Positions 1 through 7,450 of a stretch of DNA of 18,960 nt are shown one piece after another. Where the stretch lies: positions 1-18,960 of the forward strand of contig JBOHRF010000074.1 in the NCBI GenBank assembly GCA_050732575.1, read 5' to 3'. Source of the DNA: JBBDWZ01 sp050732575. GTDB lineage: Bacteria > Gemmatimonadota > Gemmatimonadetes > Longimicrobiales > RSA9. Made by a program: the position numbers and the translations under genes. The notes beneath the pieces were generated by a model. It was not told where the DNA came from. It saw only the letters and a list, made by a program, of their open reading frames with translations, and did no database searches. Each line of letters opens with the position of its first letter. Positions within the stretch are counted from its first letter, which is position 1.

Positions 1-178
1 TCCGCGCGGGTCAGCTCCGGTTCCCGATCGGCCTTGCGCTTCCAGTCGCGCAGCACGTGTACATTCACACAGAGTTTGCGAGCGACCTGCGCAACCGTCA
101 GACCGATTTCCCGAATCCAGCGTATTGCCTGAGATCTGAATTGTTAGCCGTGTACGAGCGCATTGATCGACGACCCAT
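1..178 (-). pseudogene. IS3-family OrfA transposase fragment, frameshifted and cut by the window edge
   Basis: Read on the minus strand, an ATG at 178 preceded by a perfect AGGAGG opens a frame beginning MGRRSMRSYTA that stops at 98. From about 141 leftwards another frame continues as a helix-turn-helix segment containing AIRWIREIGLTVAQVARKL and VNVHVLRDWKRKADREPEL, running off the window at base 1. That segment is characteristic of the small DNA-binding OrfA of IS3-type insertion sequences, where it recognises the element ends. The two frames join near 137-146, where an intact homologue would probably read TAEF, so a small indel has broken the gene. OrfB would lie outside the window to the left. 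The family call is from recognised motifs; the exact IS cannot be named. The break could also be an assembly error. Confidence 0.72.
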
Positions 179-195
179 GGAACACCTCCTCGCGA

Positions 196-473
196 ATAAT
201 ATCGGGATCGCTGCGGCGTCCATCCAATCGGGGAGCTCTCAGCCATTCAGGCCTCGCTATCTATTTGTTGGCGAGTAGGCTTCCGTTTCGTGAATCACTA
301 TACGGTTCATGGTTCCTCCGGGCTTACTGGAATGCCGCTTCGTGATCGCTTTTGACCGAGTCGGTGTTCGCAAATGGTGTAGACGCGATCACCTGCAACA
401 ACGCAACGTTAATGATGAACATGAGCATGCCTTCAACGGAACTCGCCTCCCATTTCCCGAGAGGAGACAACCT
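196..473. other. gene-free stretch between IS fragment and cysteine-rich gene
   Basis: I see no convincing coding frame here. On the minus strand the sequence TGAACCG begins at about 310, and TGAACCG is a common opening for IS3-type terminal repeats, so the element's end may lie near 310. The partner repeat is outside the window and this cannot be tested here. A TTGACC at 352-357 could serve as a -35 box for the next gene, but no good -10 follows at the right spacing. Confidence 0.3.
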
Positions 474-740
474 ATGTTTGGACGACTCACAAAAGGAGCG
501 GCATCTGTAGTCTTGGTCACCTCGGCCGCGCTGATATCGGTGCCCGTTCCCGCTGCGGCAATGAACTGCACTGGCTTCACTGAGTATGTCTGCGTTCCGC
601 ACTGCGATCTCCACGCAAGCGAGTACAACTGGTACTGCTGGAGTAACTGCGGCGCCAACTATCTGTATGCCGGCGAGTGCTACGACTCGGAGCCGTGGGA
701 ATGCAGCGGCGAGCCAGCAATCCTCTGCACACAGTACTAA
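474..740 (+). CDS. small exported eight-cysteine protein of unknown function
   Basis: This gene encodes 88 residues. The ATG is chosen because GAGGAG at 461-466 sits seven bases upstream and the protein then starts with a clear signal peptide: basic start MFGRLTKG, hydrophobic core to about residue 25, then a PAAA cleavage region ending at 29. The mature part is about 59 residues and carries eight cysteines (32, 40, 44, 55, 59, 69, 77, 85), including two CxxxC pairs, plus many Tyr and Trp. An even number of cysteines in an exported miniprotein suggests four disulfides. I do not recognise the family; no lantibiotic leader or bacteriocin double-glycine motif is visible. The next gene, 165 bases downstream on the same strand, encodes a DsbA-like oxidoreductase, which is the natural enzyme for such a substrate (inference). 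It could equally be a structural or surface peptide. Confidence 0.7.
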   Translation: MFGRLTKGAASVVLVTSAALISVPVPAAAMNCTGFTEYVCVPHCDLHASEYNWYCWSNCGANYLYAGECYDSEPWECSGEPAILCTQY

Positions 741-905
741 GTGATGGTGCCTCTACAGCAAATGCTGCGCCGAGCGACCTTGGGGCATTCGCTCCATAAA
801 TAGCTGCGATTTCGTCAGTCGTCCCACCTGGTGACGGCACGCGAGCCGGACGTGTTGGCGCGCGAAGGACGACCCGCCCGCAATCCAAACAGATGGAGCA
901 GGATA

Positions 906-1583
906 ATGATGAGACGAACGATTGACCGCCTTCTAAGCGTGGTGTTAACTGTGTCGGCCCTCATCCTTGTTGCGGCTCTCGCCCGTCGTGAATTCGGTCT
1001 TGGCCGCGCGAGGGCTGAGAAGCCGGCTCCAACCTTCCACCCAGATTGGCGGGAGTGGCTTTCGGCCGGTCACCGCATGGGTAGCAATGACGCGACCGTT
1101 GTGGTAGTCGAGTTCGGGGATTTCGAATGTCCATTTTGTAAACGGTTCACAACTGAAATGGAAACGCTTAAGGAAGAATATGGGAACCGGGTTGCATTAG
1201 TGTACGTTCACTATCCTCTGCGAACACACAGGTTTGCGAGACCCGCGGCCCGGGCTGCCGAATGTGCGGCCGAACAGAGTCGATTCGGCGAGTTTCACGA
1301 CGAATTATTTGAGAGGCAGGATTCGCTTGGTCTAAAGAGCTGGTTGTCGTATGCGATCGAGGCAGGAGTTCAAGACGAGGCAGCATTCGGCAGATGCGTT
1401 GACCGATCAGATCCTGTGCCTCTAATCGAACGTGGCCTTGAAGTCGGAAAGAAACTTGGAGTTACTGGCACTCCCACCATCGTGATCAATGGCTGGCGTT
1501 ACCCTCCCGGAATGGACGCACAAACGCTGCATGCGGCGGTCTCGGCTGCTCTTGCGGGAAAGGACCCAGTGAATTCTCGGTGA
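906..1583 (+). CDS. membrane-anchored DsbA-like thiol oxidoreductase (Thioredoxin_4 type)
   Basis: This encodes 225 residues if ATG 906 is used, which has GGAG at 895-898; a GTG at 831 in frame would add 25 residues in front of the signal anchor and is less likely. Residues 9-26 form one hydrophobic segment, probably an uncleaved anchor facing the domain outward. The thioredoxin fold starts near 63 with VVVVEFGDFECPFCKRF: the active-site CPFC is at 75-78 and the cis-proline loop GTPT is at 188-191. The long insertion between them, holding FHDELFERQ and FGRCVDRS, is the helical domain of the DsbA/BdbD group. Known members oxidise or isomerise cysteines in exported proteins. It lies directly between an exported eight-cysteine protein and a CarboxypepD_reg protein on the same strand, suggesting a dedicated folding role (inference). 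Base composition is low in GC compared with the genes to the right. Confidence 0.88.
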   Translation: MMRRTIDRLLSVVLTVSALILVAALARREFGLGRARAEKPAPTFHPDWREWLSAGHRMGSNDATVVVVEFGDFECPFCKRFTTEMETLKEEYGNRVALVYVHYPLRTHRFARPAARAAECAAEQSRFGEFHDELFERQDSLGLKSWLSYAIEAGVQDEAAFGRCVDRSDPVPLIERGLEVGKKLGVTGTPTIVINGWRYPPGMDAQTLHAAVSAALAGKDPVNSR

Positions 1584-1647
1584 GCGGACCAACCTCCCAC
1601 ACATCGCTTGCCAAGGTGTTGGTCTGGCCGGTGCGAAAATACCATCG

Positions 1648-2739
1648 ATGAATCTTGCAGCTGTCCGTGGGCGTCGACAGATTGTCACATTGCGGCTCCC
1701 TTTTTTGCGAGTGGGGAAAATCGTGCAAGTGCCGCCGGCACCACGGTCAGCGGCGCGTCGACTCACGTGGACGCTCGCTGCCGGACTCCTGTTACTCGGC
1801 GCCGTCATGCCTCGGTTAGCACGAGGTCAGCAAATCACGCTGACCGGACTCGTTATCGATCGAACACAGTCCACGCCGATCCCAGGCGCGACAATTCGGC
1901 TCTCTGGATTCCCTCCTCAGTTTACGAATAGGGATGGGCGCTTTCAGTTCGACAAGGTAACCGCAAGGCGGCACGTGCTTTCCGTTGAGGCATTCGGCTA
2001 TCGATCCCGTTCGCTTGAGCTTGTGCTCCGCGGCGATACCATGGTGCAGTTGGAGATTGATCCTGACCCTGTTGTTCTGGACAGTGTCATAGTCCAAACG
2101 GGAACCGTCACGATCCGGGGCAGAACTCGAGATGCTCAGACTGGGTCCAAGCTGCGCGACGTCCAGGTCACCGTCTATCCAGGCCCTCGCATTGTGGGCG
2201 CTCTAAACGGCGATTTCACTCTTCAGAACATGGCGAAAGGCCAGCCAATTGCTATCCTGGTAGAAGCCATTGAATACCTGCCAACTCAGCTCGAACTTAC
2301 ACCCGCGAAAGACACAACATTGAGTGTAGCGCTCGAGATCGACTCGGTGGCGCTACGGTTGATCGCCCAACAGGCGAAGAGGCTGCAGCTTCGTGTCCAG
2401 GGCATGCCAATGAAGATCGGCGCGCTGGGACGCGACGAGATTCGCAGTACCGTTGCGCAGTCGATCGCAGACCTAATCCGACAACGTGTACCGAGGGGAG
2501 TGATTCCCGACCGGCCTCCGTACCCGGAGCGTGGCTGCATCATTTTCGATGACGCCGACTCTTCCATTCAGGAATTGGTTGCCACGCCTCCCCAGCTAAT
2601 CGAGCGAGTCGAGATTGTCGGCTACCGAGCAGAAATGATCAGGGTTTACAGCAAGAAGTATGTTGCCAGTTTGATCCGACAGCATACGCTGCAGCCGATT
2701 CGTTATATGGACAACGGATTAGGAACGGTGTGCAGGTAG
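1648..2739 (+). CDS. exported protein with two CarboxypepD_reg-like domains and a plug-like tail
   Basis: The frame gives 363 residues from ATG 1648, but GTG 1723, preceded by GGGG at 1712-1715, is a good alternative and places the signal peptide (LTWTLAAGLLLLGAVMPRLARGQ, about 39-61) near the start. Residues about 63-136 form a carboxypeptidase-regulatory-like beta-sandwich (GLVIDRTQSTPIPGATIRL, then NRDGRFQFDKV). Residues 152-230 look like a second, more diverged copy (IRGRTRDAQTG, NGDFTLQNM). Residues about 262-345, with SIADLIRQR and IERVEIVGYRAEMIRVYSKK, resemble the plug of TonB-dependent receptors, but the protein ends there and no beta-barrel follows. Such domains are common in surface and receptor proteins of Bacteroidota and Gemmatimonadota. 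Possible roles are a periplasmic binding or signalling protein, or an outer-membrane partner. It follows the DsbA-like gene by 64 bases on the same strand. Confidence 0.75.
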   Translation: MNLAAVRGRRQIVTLRLPFLRVGKIVQVPPAPRSAARRLTWTLAAGLLLLGAVMPRLARGQQITLTGLVIDRTQSTPIPGATIRLSGFPPQFTNRDGRFQFDKVTARRHVLSVEAFGYRSRSLELVLRGDTMVQLEIDPDPVVLDSVIVQTGTVTIRGRTRDAQTGSKLRDVQVTVYPGPRIVGALNGDFTLQNMAKGQPIAILVEAIEYLPTQLELTPAKDTTLSVALEIDSVALRLIAQQAKRLQLRVQGMPMKIGALGRDEIRSTVAQSIADLIRQRVPRGVIPDRPPYPERGCIIFDDADSSIQELVATPPQLIERVEIVGYRAEMIRVYSKKYVASLIRQHTLQPIRYMDNGLGTVCR

Positions 2740-3253
2740 CTCTCCCTCGCATCGAGCCCACGGAGTCGAGTACAAGCACATACTAATTGAATCCGCCACA
2801 ATCGAATTCCCCGTCTCCATCTGAATGAGCAGTCGCTGCGGGCAACCTGCGAGAGCAGCACAACTAGACCATGCCCATGACTGACTCAGCAGAGTGAAAG
2901 CCATGCCCAAGCATCACTCAGGAAGCAAATCATGTTGTTCAGGCCCTCATCCGCGCAGCCGTGAGACGGTTGTCAATCAACCCACGATTCAACCCCCTTC
3001 CGGGGGCAGGTAGCGGTGGCGGCAGCGGAGTCATGCGCGCCATCGAGCTGCTGGGGACAGCAGTCGCACCGGTAGTGCGCCGGGCCCTCCTCCCGCAGTC
3101 GAAGTCCCGCAGTTGAAGTTCCGATGTTGCAGTTCCGAAGTTGAAGTTCTCGCAGTTCAAGTTCCGCCGTTTGCCATCCCAAGCTCAATTCGGAACTTCA
3201 ACTTCGGGACCTCAACTGCGGAAATGCGGTCAGCCCTCGCGTCACGCGTCTCG
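2740..3253. other. gene-free stretch between convergent genes
   Basis: About 514 bases lie between the ends of two converging genes. Small frames here show no recognisable protein. The right third holds the inverted repeat array listed separately. A short hairpin with five C at 2993-2997 and five G at 3002-3006 is present but has no T-run. I see no RNA gene. Confidence 0.6.
3093..3221. repeat. inverted array of 14-15 base repeats (CCGCAGTTGAAGTT-like)
   Basis: From 3093 to about 3165 the plus strand repeats a degenerate unit close to CCGCAGTTGAAGTT about five times, with an apparent seven-base sub-period. The reverse complement of two units follows at 3191-3221. Arms 3093-3123 and 3191-3221 match at 28 of 31 positions when one is inverted, and an inner pair, 3135-3149 and 3193-3207, is a perfect 15-base inverted repeat. 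The element can therefore fold into alternative long hairpins. It sits at the meeting point of two convergent transcripts and ends 32 bases past the stop of the minus-strand amidohydrolase, so it could end transcription or protect mRNA ends. The unit does not match any repeat family I can name. Confidence 0.8.
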
Positions 3254-4681
3254 CTAGAACAATCCAACTCTGCCCTTCACCGATGCAATGAGTTTGGCCG
3301 GGTCGTAGGCGACGCCCTGCTTGAAGACCAGCTCTATGTTGCGTACATCCGCGATGCGTGCGGCGGGATTGCCATTCAGGACAACCAGGTCTGCCTGTTT
3401 GCCAATGGCCAGTGAGCCCACGCGATCGGCGCGCCGCAGGTAGGTGGCGCCATTCAGTGTACCAATGCGGATCGCCTCCAAAGGAGTAAAGCCCGCTTCC
3501 ACCAGCAGCTCGACCGCACGCTGATTGGAGTAACCGGGAATCACGCCGCCACCACCGGTAGGATCGGTTCCCGCTACCAGCAGTCCGCCCGCGCGCGCGA
3601 AAGCCAGCTCGAGTGCCATGCCTTTGGGGAACAAGGTTGCATACTGGGATTGCGTGTTGCGCGCGGTGCGCGCGTGGTTCTGCTCGAATTGCTCGCGCAG
3701 CTGCGGTACCAGCACATCCAGGCCCGGCGGCAAGGGTCGTCCGGGTACGAAGGTCTCGAAGATGGTGAGTGTGGAAGTGAGTGCCACGTTGCGCTTCACC
3801 AGTTCGGCAATCAGCGAGCGCACGGTTTCACTGTTGGGGTCGATGGCGTTCACGGTAGACTGACCCTGGCCCTGGCCGGGACACACATCAGGTTGTTTGT
3901 TGGTGACGAAGTCCGTGGCCGCCAGGAAGCCATGTTCCAGGTTGTCGATGCCGAGTGCCGCGGCTTCGCGATACGTGACCGAGCAAAGGTGACCGGTCAC
4001 CTTGAGGCCGCGTTTGTGTGCTTCTTCAATGGCCGCGCCCAGTGCGGCGCGTGTGATGTGCATGTACGCTTTGAACGAGGTGGCGCCCGCATCGGCCCAG
4101 AAGTTGACCATGCGGCGAGCATCGGCAGCATCCTTCAACGCGTACATCTGACCGATGCCCAGGCCGGGACCCTGTAGGTACGGCGCCGTCGCATCGATCC
4201 ACGGGCCTGGCTTCTGCCCGGCCTCGATGGCGTATTTGATGGCCAGCTCACCATACCCGTTCGTGTTGCCGCCCGTGCGCATCGATGTTACGCCGCCCGC
4301 CAGGTACAGGCGCGTGAAGCTCTCGGCAAGATTGCCGTACACACCCGGGCCGGTTGGGTAGTACAAATGTTCGTGCACCATCACGAGACCGGGCATGACC
4401 GATTTGCCCGTGAGGTCGAGCACGCGCGCACCCGCAGGCACCTGCGTACTGGCCGCACCGCCCAGAGCCGCGATGACGCCATCACGAATGATGAGGATCT
4501 GATCCTCACGTGCGGCTGCACCCGTGCCATCGATGACGCGCACGTGCGTGAGCGCCATCACACTCGTGTCGATGGCCACATACTGGCGGACCACATTGTT
4601 GAGCGTAGGACGCTGGGCGGAGACGTTGGAGCAGCAAACCATCCCCAGCGCGAAGGCAATGACGCGGCGGCTGCATGGCAT
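3254..4681 (-). CDS. secreted metal-dependent amidohydrolase (imidazolonepropionase/prolidase-like, COG1228 type)
   Basis: I chose ATG 4681 (475 residues) because it begins directly with a signal peptide, MPCSRRVIAFALGMVCCSNVSAQ; in-frame starts at 4750 (ATG) and 4807 (GTG) would put 23-42 residues ahead of it. No strong Shine-Dalgarno marks any of these starts. The full canonical set of amidohydrolase ligands is visible: HxH in MVHEHL (103, 105), the carbamylated-lysine candidate in SFKAYM (204), His 231 in TGHL, His 250 in LEHGF, and Asp 373 in GTDPTGGG. The C-terminal IGKQADLVVLNGNP is the usual return to the small beta-sandwich. Family members hydrolyse cyclic amides, dipeptides or related C-N bonds; the substrate here is unknown. 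It is the last gene of a minus-strand run, 103 bases after the S41 protease, and is related to the C-terminal halves of the two giant genes further right. Confidence 0.88.
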   Translation of the reverse strand: MPCSRRVIAFALGMVCCSNVSAQRPTLNNVVRQYVAIDTSVMALTHVRVIDGTGAAAREDQILIIRDGVIAALGGAASTQVPAGARVLDLTGKSVMPGLVMVHEHLYYPTGPGVYGNLAESFTRLYLAGGVTSMRTGGNTNGYGELAIKYAIEAGQKPGPWIDATAPYLQGPGLGIGQMYALKDAADARRMVNFWADAGATSFKAYMHITRAALGAAIEEAHKRGLKVTGHLCSVTYREAAALGIDNLEHGFLAATDFVTNKQPDVCPGQGQGQSTVNAIDPNSETVRSLIAELVKRNVALTSTLTIFETFVPGRPLPPGLDVLVPQLREQFEQNHARTARNTQSQYATLFPKGMALELAFARAGGLLVAGTDPTGGGGVIPGYSNQRAVELLVEAGFTPLEAIRIGTLNGATYLRRADRVGSLAIGKQADLVVLNGNPAARIADVRNIELVFKQGVAYDPAKLIASVKGRVGLF

Positions 4682-4784
4682 CAGTCGGATCCGGATCAAG
4701 GGAAACTTTGTGAGGAGTGTAATCGATTGTGCGCAGCCGGGCGATAGCATGCAGGGGCGGTTAGCGCATGGCTGGACGGCCAGT

Positions 4785-6257
4785 TTACCGCTCTGCGCCA
4801 CCGCCACCGCGAAGCGCTGTTTCGGCTGCTTTCACGTCCGGATCACTGGCTAGCAGCAAGTCGATTGTCGTGTTGACTCCCCACCGAACCTCGGCGGCCC
4901 GTGCGGCCAGCAGGCGGGCAGCTGCGCTGCGCGCAGCGGGGGTCAGTTCGGTTTGGGAGCGTTGCATTTTGGCGAGCAACGGCGGCAGCAGAAGGCGCGC
5001 CCACTCGTCAGGCGCAGCCTGCCATGCGACCGCCTGCGCAGTAGCCGGCAAGGTGCCTGCTACGCTATCCGCAACCGCGTAAACCGCACCACTTGCGAGG
5101 GCGCGTCCCCACCAGGTGGGCAGTGAAGATTCGGCTACGCTCACATCGGCAGCTACGCCGCCGGCCGCGCTATCCGAACGGGTCGCGGTCAAGTAGGCCT
5201 CGGGCGCGATCGAAGTATAGTCGCGCTGAATAAGCCGACCGTTCGGGCTAAACACGCGCGCTATGGTAAGCCACAACACGTCGCCCGTCTTCAGAAAAAA
5301 CGGGGCCTGAACCAGTGCTTTGCCAAAGGTGCGCCGGCCGACCAGGCGAGCCCGCTTGTGGTCCTGCAACGATGCCGCCAACGCTTCTGCCGCACTGGCC
5401 GTCGCGCCATCCACCAGCAAGATCAGGGGCACATCGAGGAATGGGCCATTGCGCTCGGTGCGGTATTCCTGGTCGGTGTCAGTTTTGCGACCGTCGGTGC
5501 GGAATACCAGCGCGCCTTTGGGCAGGAACAACTGCGCGATTTCGACAGCGGCCACAACACGACCACCGGGATTGCTGCGCAAGTCGAGGATGATGCCGCG
5601 CGCGCCCGAGCCGCGCAGCTGCTTGACCGCGCTTTCCAGTTCCTGCGCGGCCTTGCTCCCGAATTGAGCCAGGCGTACGTAGCCGGCCATGCTGGCCAGC
5701 ACGCGCGTGTCCGTGATGGAAAGATCGCGCAGCTCTTCCGTACGCAGTGCAAGCCGCAACGTGTCGGGATTGGAAGAAGTGCCGCGTTCGAGCGTGAGCG
5801 TGATTCGTTTGCGCTGCGGCCCGCTCATGCGTACCTCGATTTCGGCGGCGCGCGAGCCCACAGTGGGCGTGTCATTGACTAGCAGCAACCGGTCTCCGGC
5901 CTGCACGCCCGCGCGTTCAGCGGCGCCGCGCGGCAACACGGAGAGCACGATGATGCGCGTGTCGATCTCGGTGAGTGACAGTCCCGGTCCAGCCAGTTTG
6001 CCGGCTTCGAGTGCACTGAGCTGCGCGAAGTCGCGGGCGGCCATGAAGTAGCTGTGCGGATCCAGCGATCGAAGGATGCCGTTGATGGCAGCGCGCGCGA
6101 GCTGCGAGTAACCCACCGAATCCACGTAATTGCCGCGTACCAGGTTGAGCGCATCGGTCAACATCTGCAGCTGTTCGTACGCGGTCTGCGCGCGCGCGGG
6201 CCGGCCGCCCAGAACGCTGAGCGCCAGGGCGCCGGCCAGAATGAGCGGACGCTTCAC
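4785..6257 (-). CDS. exported S41-family (CtpA-like) serine protease with PDZ domain
   Basis: This encodes 490 residues. It starts at GTG 6257, which overlaps the TGA of the upstream TPR gene as GTGA, so translation is probably coupled. A signal peptide (MKRPLILAGALALSVLGGRPARAQ) leads into an N-terminal helical region with RSLDPHSYF near 63-71, typical of carboxy-terminal processing proteases. A PDZ domain spans about 88-160 (GAAERAGVQAGDRLLLVND). The S41 core has IILDLRSNPGG (222-232), the catalytic Ser 288 in VDGATASAAE and the catalytic Lys 313 in RRTFGKALVQ, the usual 25 residues apart, so the enzyme should be active. A poorly conserved tail of about 140 residues follows. Known relatives trim or degrade exported proteins. 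The usual GKG after the catalytic lysine reads GKA here. The gene lies between a TPR protein and an amidohydrolase. Confidence 0.92.
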   Translation of the reverse strand: MKRPLILAGALALSVLGGRPARAQTAYEQLQMLTDALNLVRGNYVDSVGYSQLARAAINGILRSLDPHSYFMAARDFAQLSALEAGKLAGPGLSLTEIDTRIIVLSVLPRGAAERAGVQAGDRLLLVNDTPTVGSRAAEIEVRMSGPQRKRITLTLERGTSSNPDTLRLALRTEELRDLSITDTRVLASMAGYVRLAQFGSKAAQELESAVKQLRGSGARGIILDLRSNPGGRVVAAVEIAQLFLPKGALVFRTDGRKTDTDQEYRTERNGPFLDVPLILLVDGATASAAEALAASLQDHKRARLVGRRTFGKALVQAPFFLKTGDVLWLTIARVFSPNGRLIQRDYTSIAPEAYLTATRSDSAAGGVAADVSVAESSLPTWWGRALASGAVYAVADSVAGTLPATAQAVAWQAAPDEWARLLLPPLLAKMQRSQTELTPAARSAAARLLAARAAEVRWGVNTTIDLLLASDPDVKAAETALRGGGGAER

Positions 6258-7450
6258 GACCCCAACTCGCGCAGCTTGGTTTCGGCCGCCGCGCGTAACT
6301 CATTGCGGCGGCTAGTCCGTTCCAGGAACTGCCGATACCAGGCCGCCGCGTCCGCGCGCTTACCCTGCAGCTCGGCCACTCGGCCAAGTCCGTAATAGGG
6401 TGCGGCAAAATAGGGCTCGAGCACGGTGGCCTGCTTCAATTCCGGCTCGGCTTCAGCCGGGCGACCCGCACTCAGCAACAGATCGCCGTATAGATAGCGG
6501 ATGGCCGGGTCGTTGGGCCGCAGGTCCAGTGCGGTCTTGAAGGCATTGAGCGCGGCCGCAGTATCACCCGCCGCCAGGTCCAGGCGACCAAGCCGCAGAT
6601 GCGCAGGATAGTAGGAGAGTTCGCTGAGCAACGCGCGCGCATAGGCTTCGCGCGCGCTGGCCGTGTCGTTCATGGCCTCCGAGGCACGACCGATCATGAA
6701 CTCATACGTGGCCTGCGACTCGTACACATGGACCAGCTTGTCCTTCTCCTGCTTGGATCGATCTTCTACCGCAAGTTTCAAATCGGCAATCGCCTCCGCG
6801 TATCGACCGGTGTGATAGAACACGAGGGCCCGACTGGAATACAGGCCGGCCCGGTCCTTGGTAACCTTGAGCGCCGACGTGTAATGCGAGAGCGCATTGG
6901 CAAACCGGCGCTCCGTGTAGGCCAGCCAGCCATTCATTTCCGGACCCTGGCGCTTCAAGTAATTGGTCAGCTCGAAGTCAATGGCTGCGCGATCCACAGC
7001 ACTCGTGTTGCCCGACTGCCGCAAATCACGCTCGATCAGTTCATCGAAGTACGCCATCAGCAGTTTGCCATCATATTGCCCGAAGAAAAACGGATCGGCC
7101 GTATGAAAGGCCAAACGCAACGAGTCCAGCGCCATCATGTCTCTCTGCCGCATGGCCCGCACGTCGGCCTGCATCCAGCGGATCAGGAATTCGGGACGGG
7201 CCAGGAGGCGCGCCACGAAACGGCCGTACCAAAGCTCGGCCGATCCGGGGGCCAGGCGCGCGGCCCAGGCATAGGCCTGCTCTGCTCTGACCGGATTCGA
7301 TTCCAGAAGTTGGTTGGCTAAACGGTAAAACTCGGCCACATCATTCACGTCCGCACCGGCGGGCAGCGGCGGCCGATCGCGCGGCGCACTCTGCGCGCTT
7401 GCTGGCGCGGGCAGCAGTGCCATGAACGGAAGCAGAATAAGGAAACGCAT
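6254..7450 (-). CDS. exported TPR-repeat protein
   Basis: ATG 7450 is favoured over an upstream in-frame start at 7516 because GGAGG lies just before it and the protein then opens with a signal peptide (MRFLILLPFMALLPAPASAQ). It has 398 residues. Residues about 170-385 carry at least five tetratricopeptide-type helical pairs, for example RRFANALSHYTSALKV, GRYAEAIADLKLAV, GDTAAALNAFKTALDLRPND and GRPAEAEPELKQATVLEP, which form a protein-binding scaffold. The N-terminal 150 residues also look helical (NPVRAEQAYAWAARLAPGSAELW) and include WMQADVRAMRQRDMM. It is the first gene of the minus-strand operon and overlaps the S41 protease by four bases; a periplasmic TPR partner that feeds or positions the protease is plausible (inference). 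Confidence 0.88.
   Translation of the reverse strand: MRFLILLPFMALLPAPASAQSAPRDRPPLPAGADVNDVAEFYRLANQLLESNPVRAEQAYAWAARLAPGSAELWYGRFVARLLARPEFLIRWMQADVRAMRQRDMMALDSLRLAFHTADPFFFGQYDGKLLMAYFDELIERDLRQSGNTSAVDRAAIDFELTNYLKRQGPEMNGWLAYTERRFANALSHYTSALKVTKDRAGLYSSRALVFYHTGRYAEAIADLKLAVEDRSKQEKDKLVHVYESQATYEFMIGRASEAMNDTASAREAYARALLSELSYYPAHLRLGRLDLAAGDTAAALNAFKTALDLRPNDPAIRYLYGDLLLSAGRPAEAEPELKQATVLEPYFAAPYYGLGRVAELQGKRADAAAWYRQFLERTSRRNELRAAAETKLRELGS

Noticed and set aside
309..473. Extension of the cysteine-rich protein to an upstream start at 309
   Set aside because: It would put 55 arginine-rich residues before a clear signal peptide, and the strong ribosome site is at 461-466.
2939..3188. 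Overlapping minus-strand frames containing LRELQLRNCN-type repeats
   Set aside because: They are translations of the inverted repeat array; the apparent peptide repeats follow from the DNA repeats.
3093..3221. Possible CRISPR array
   Set aside because: Units are adjacent and degenerate with no unique spacers, and the second half is inverted; no cas genes are present.
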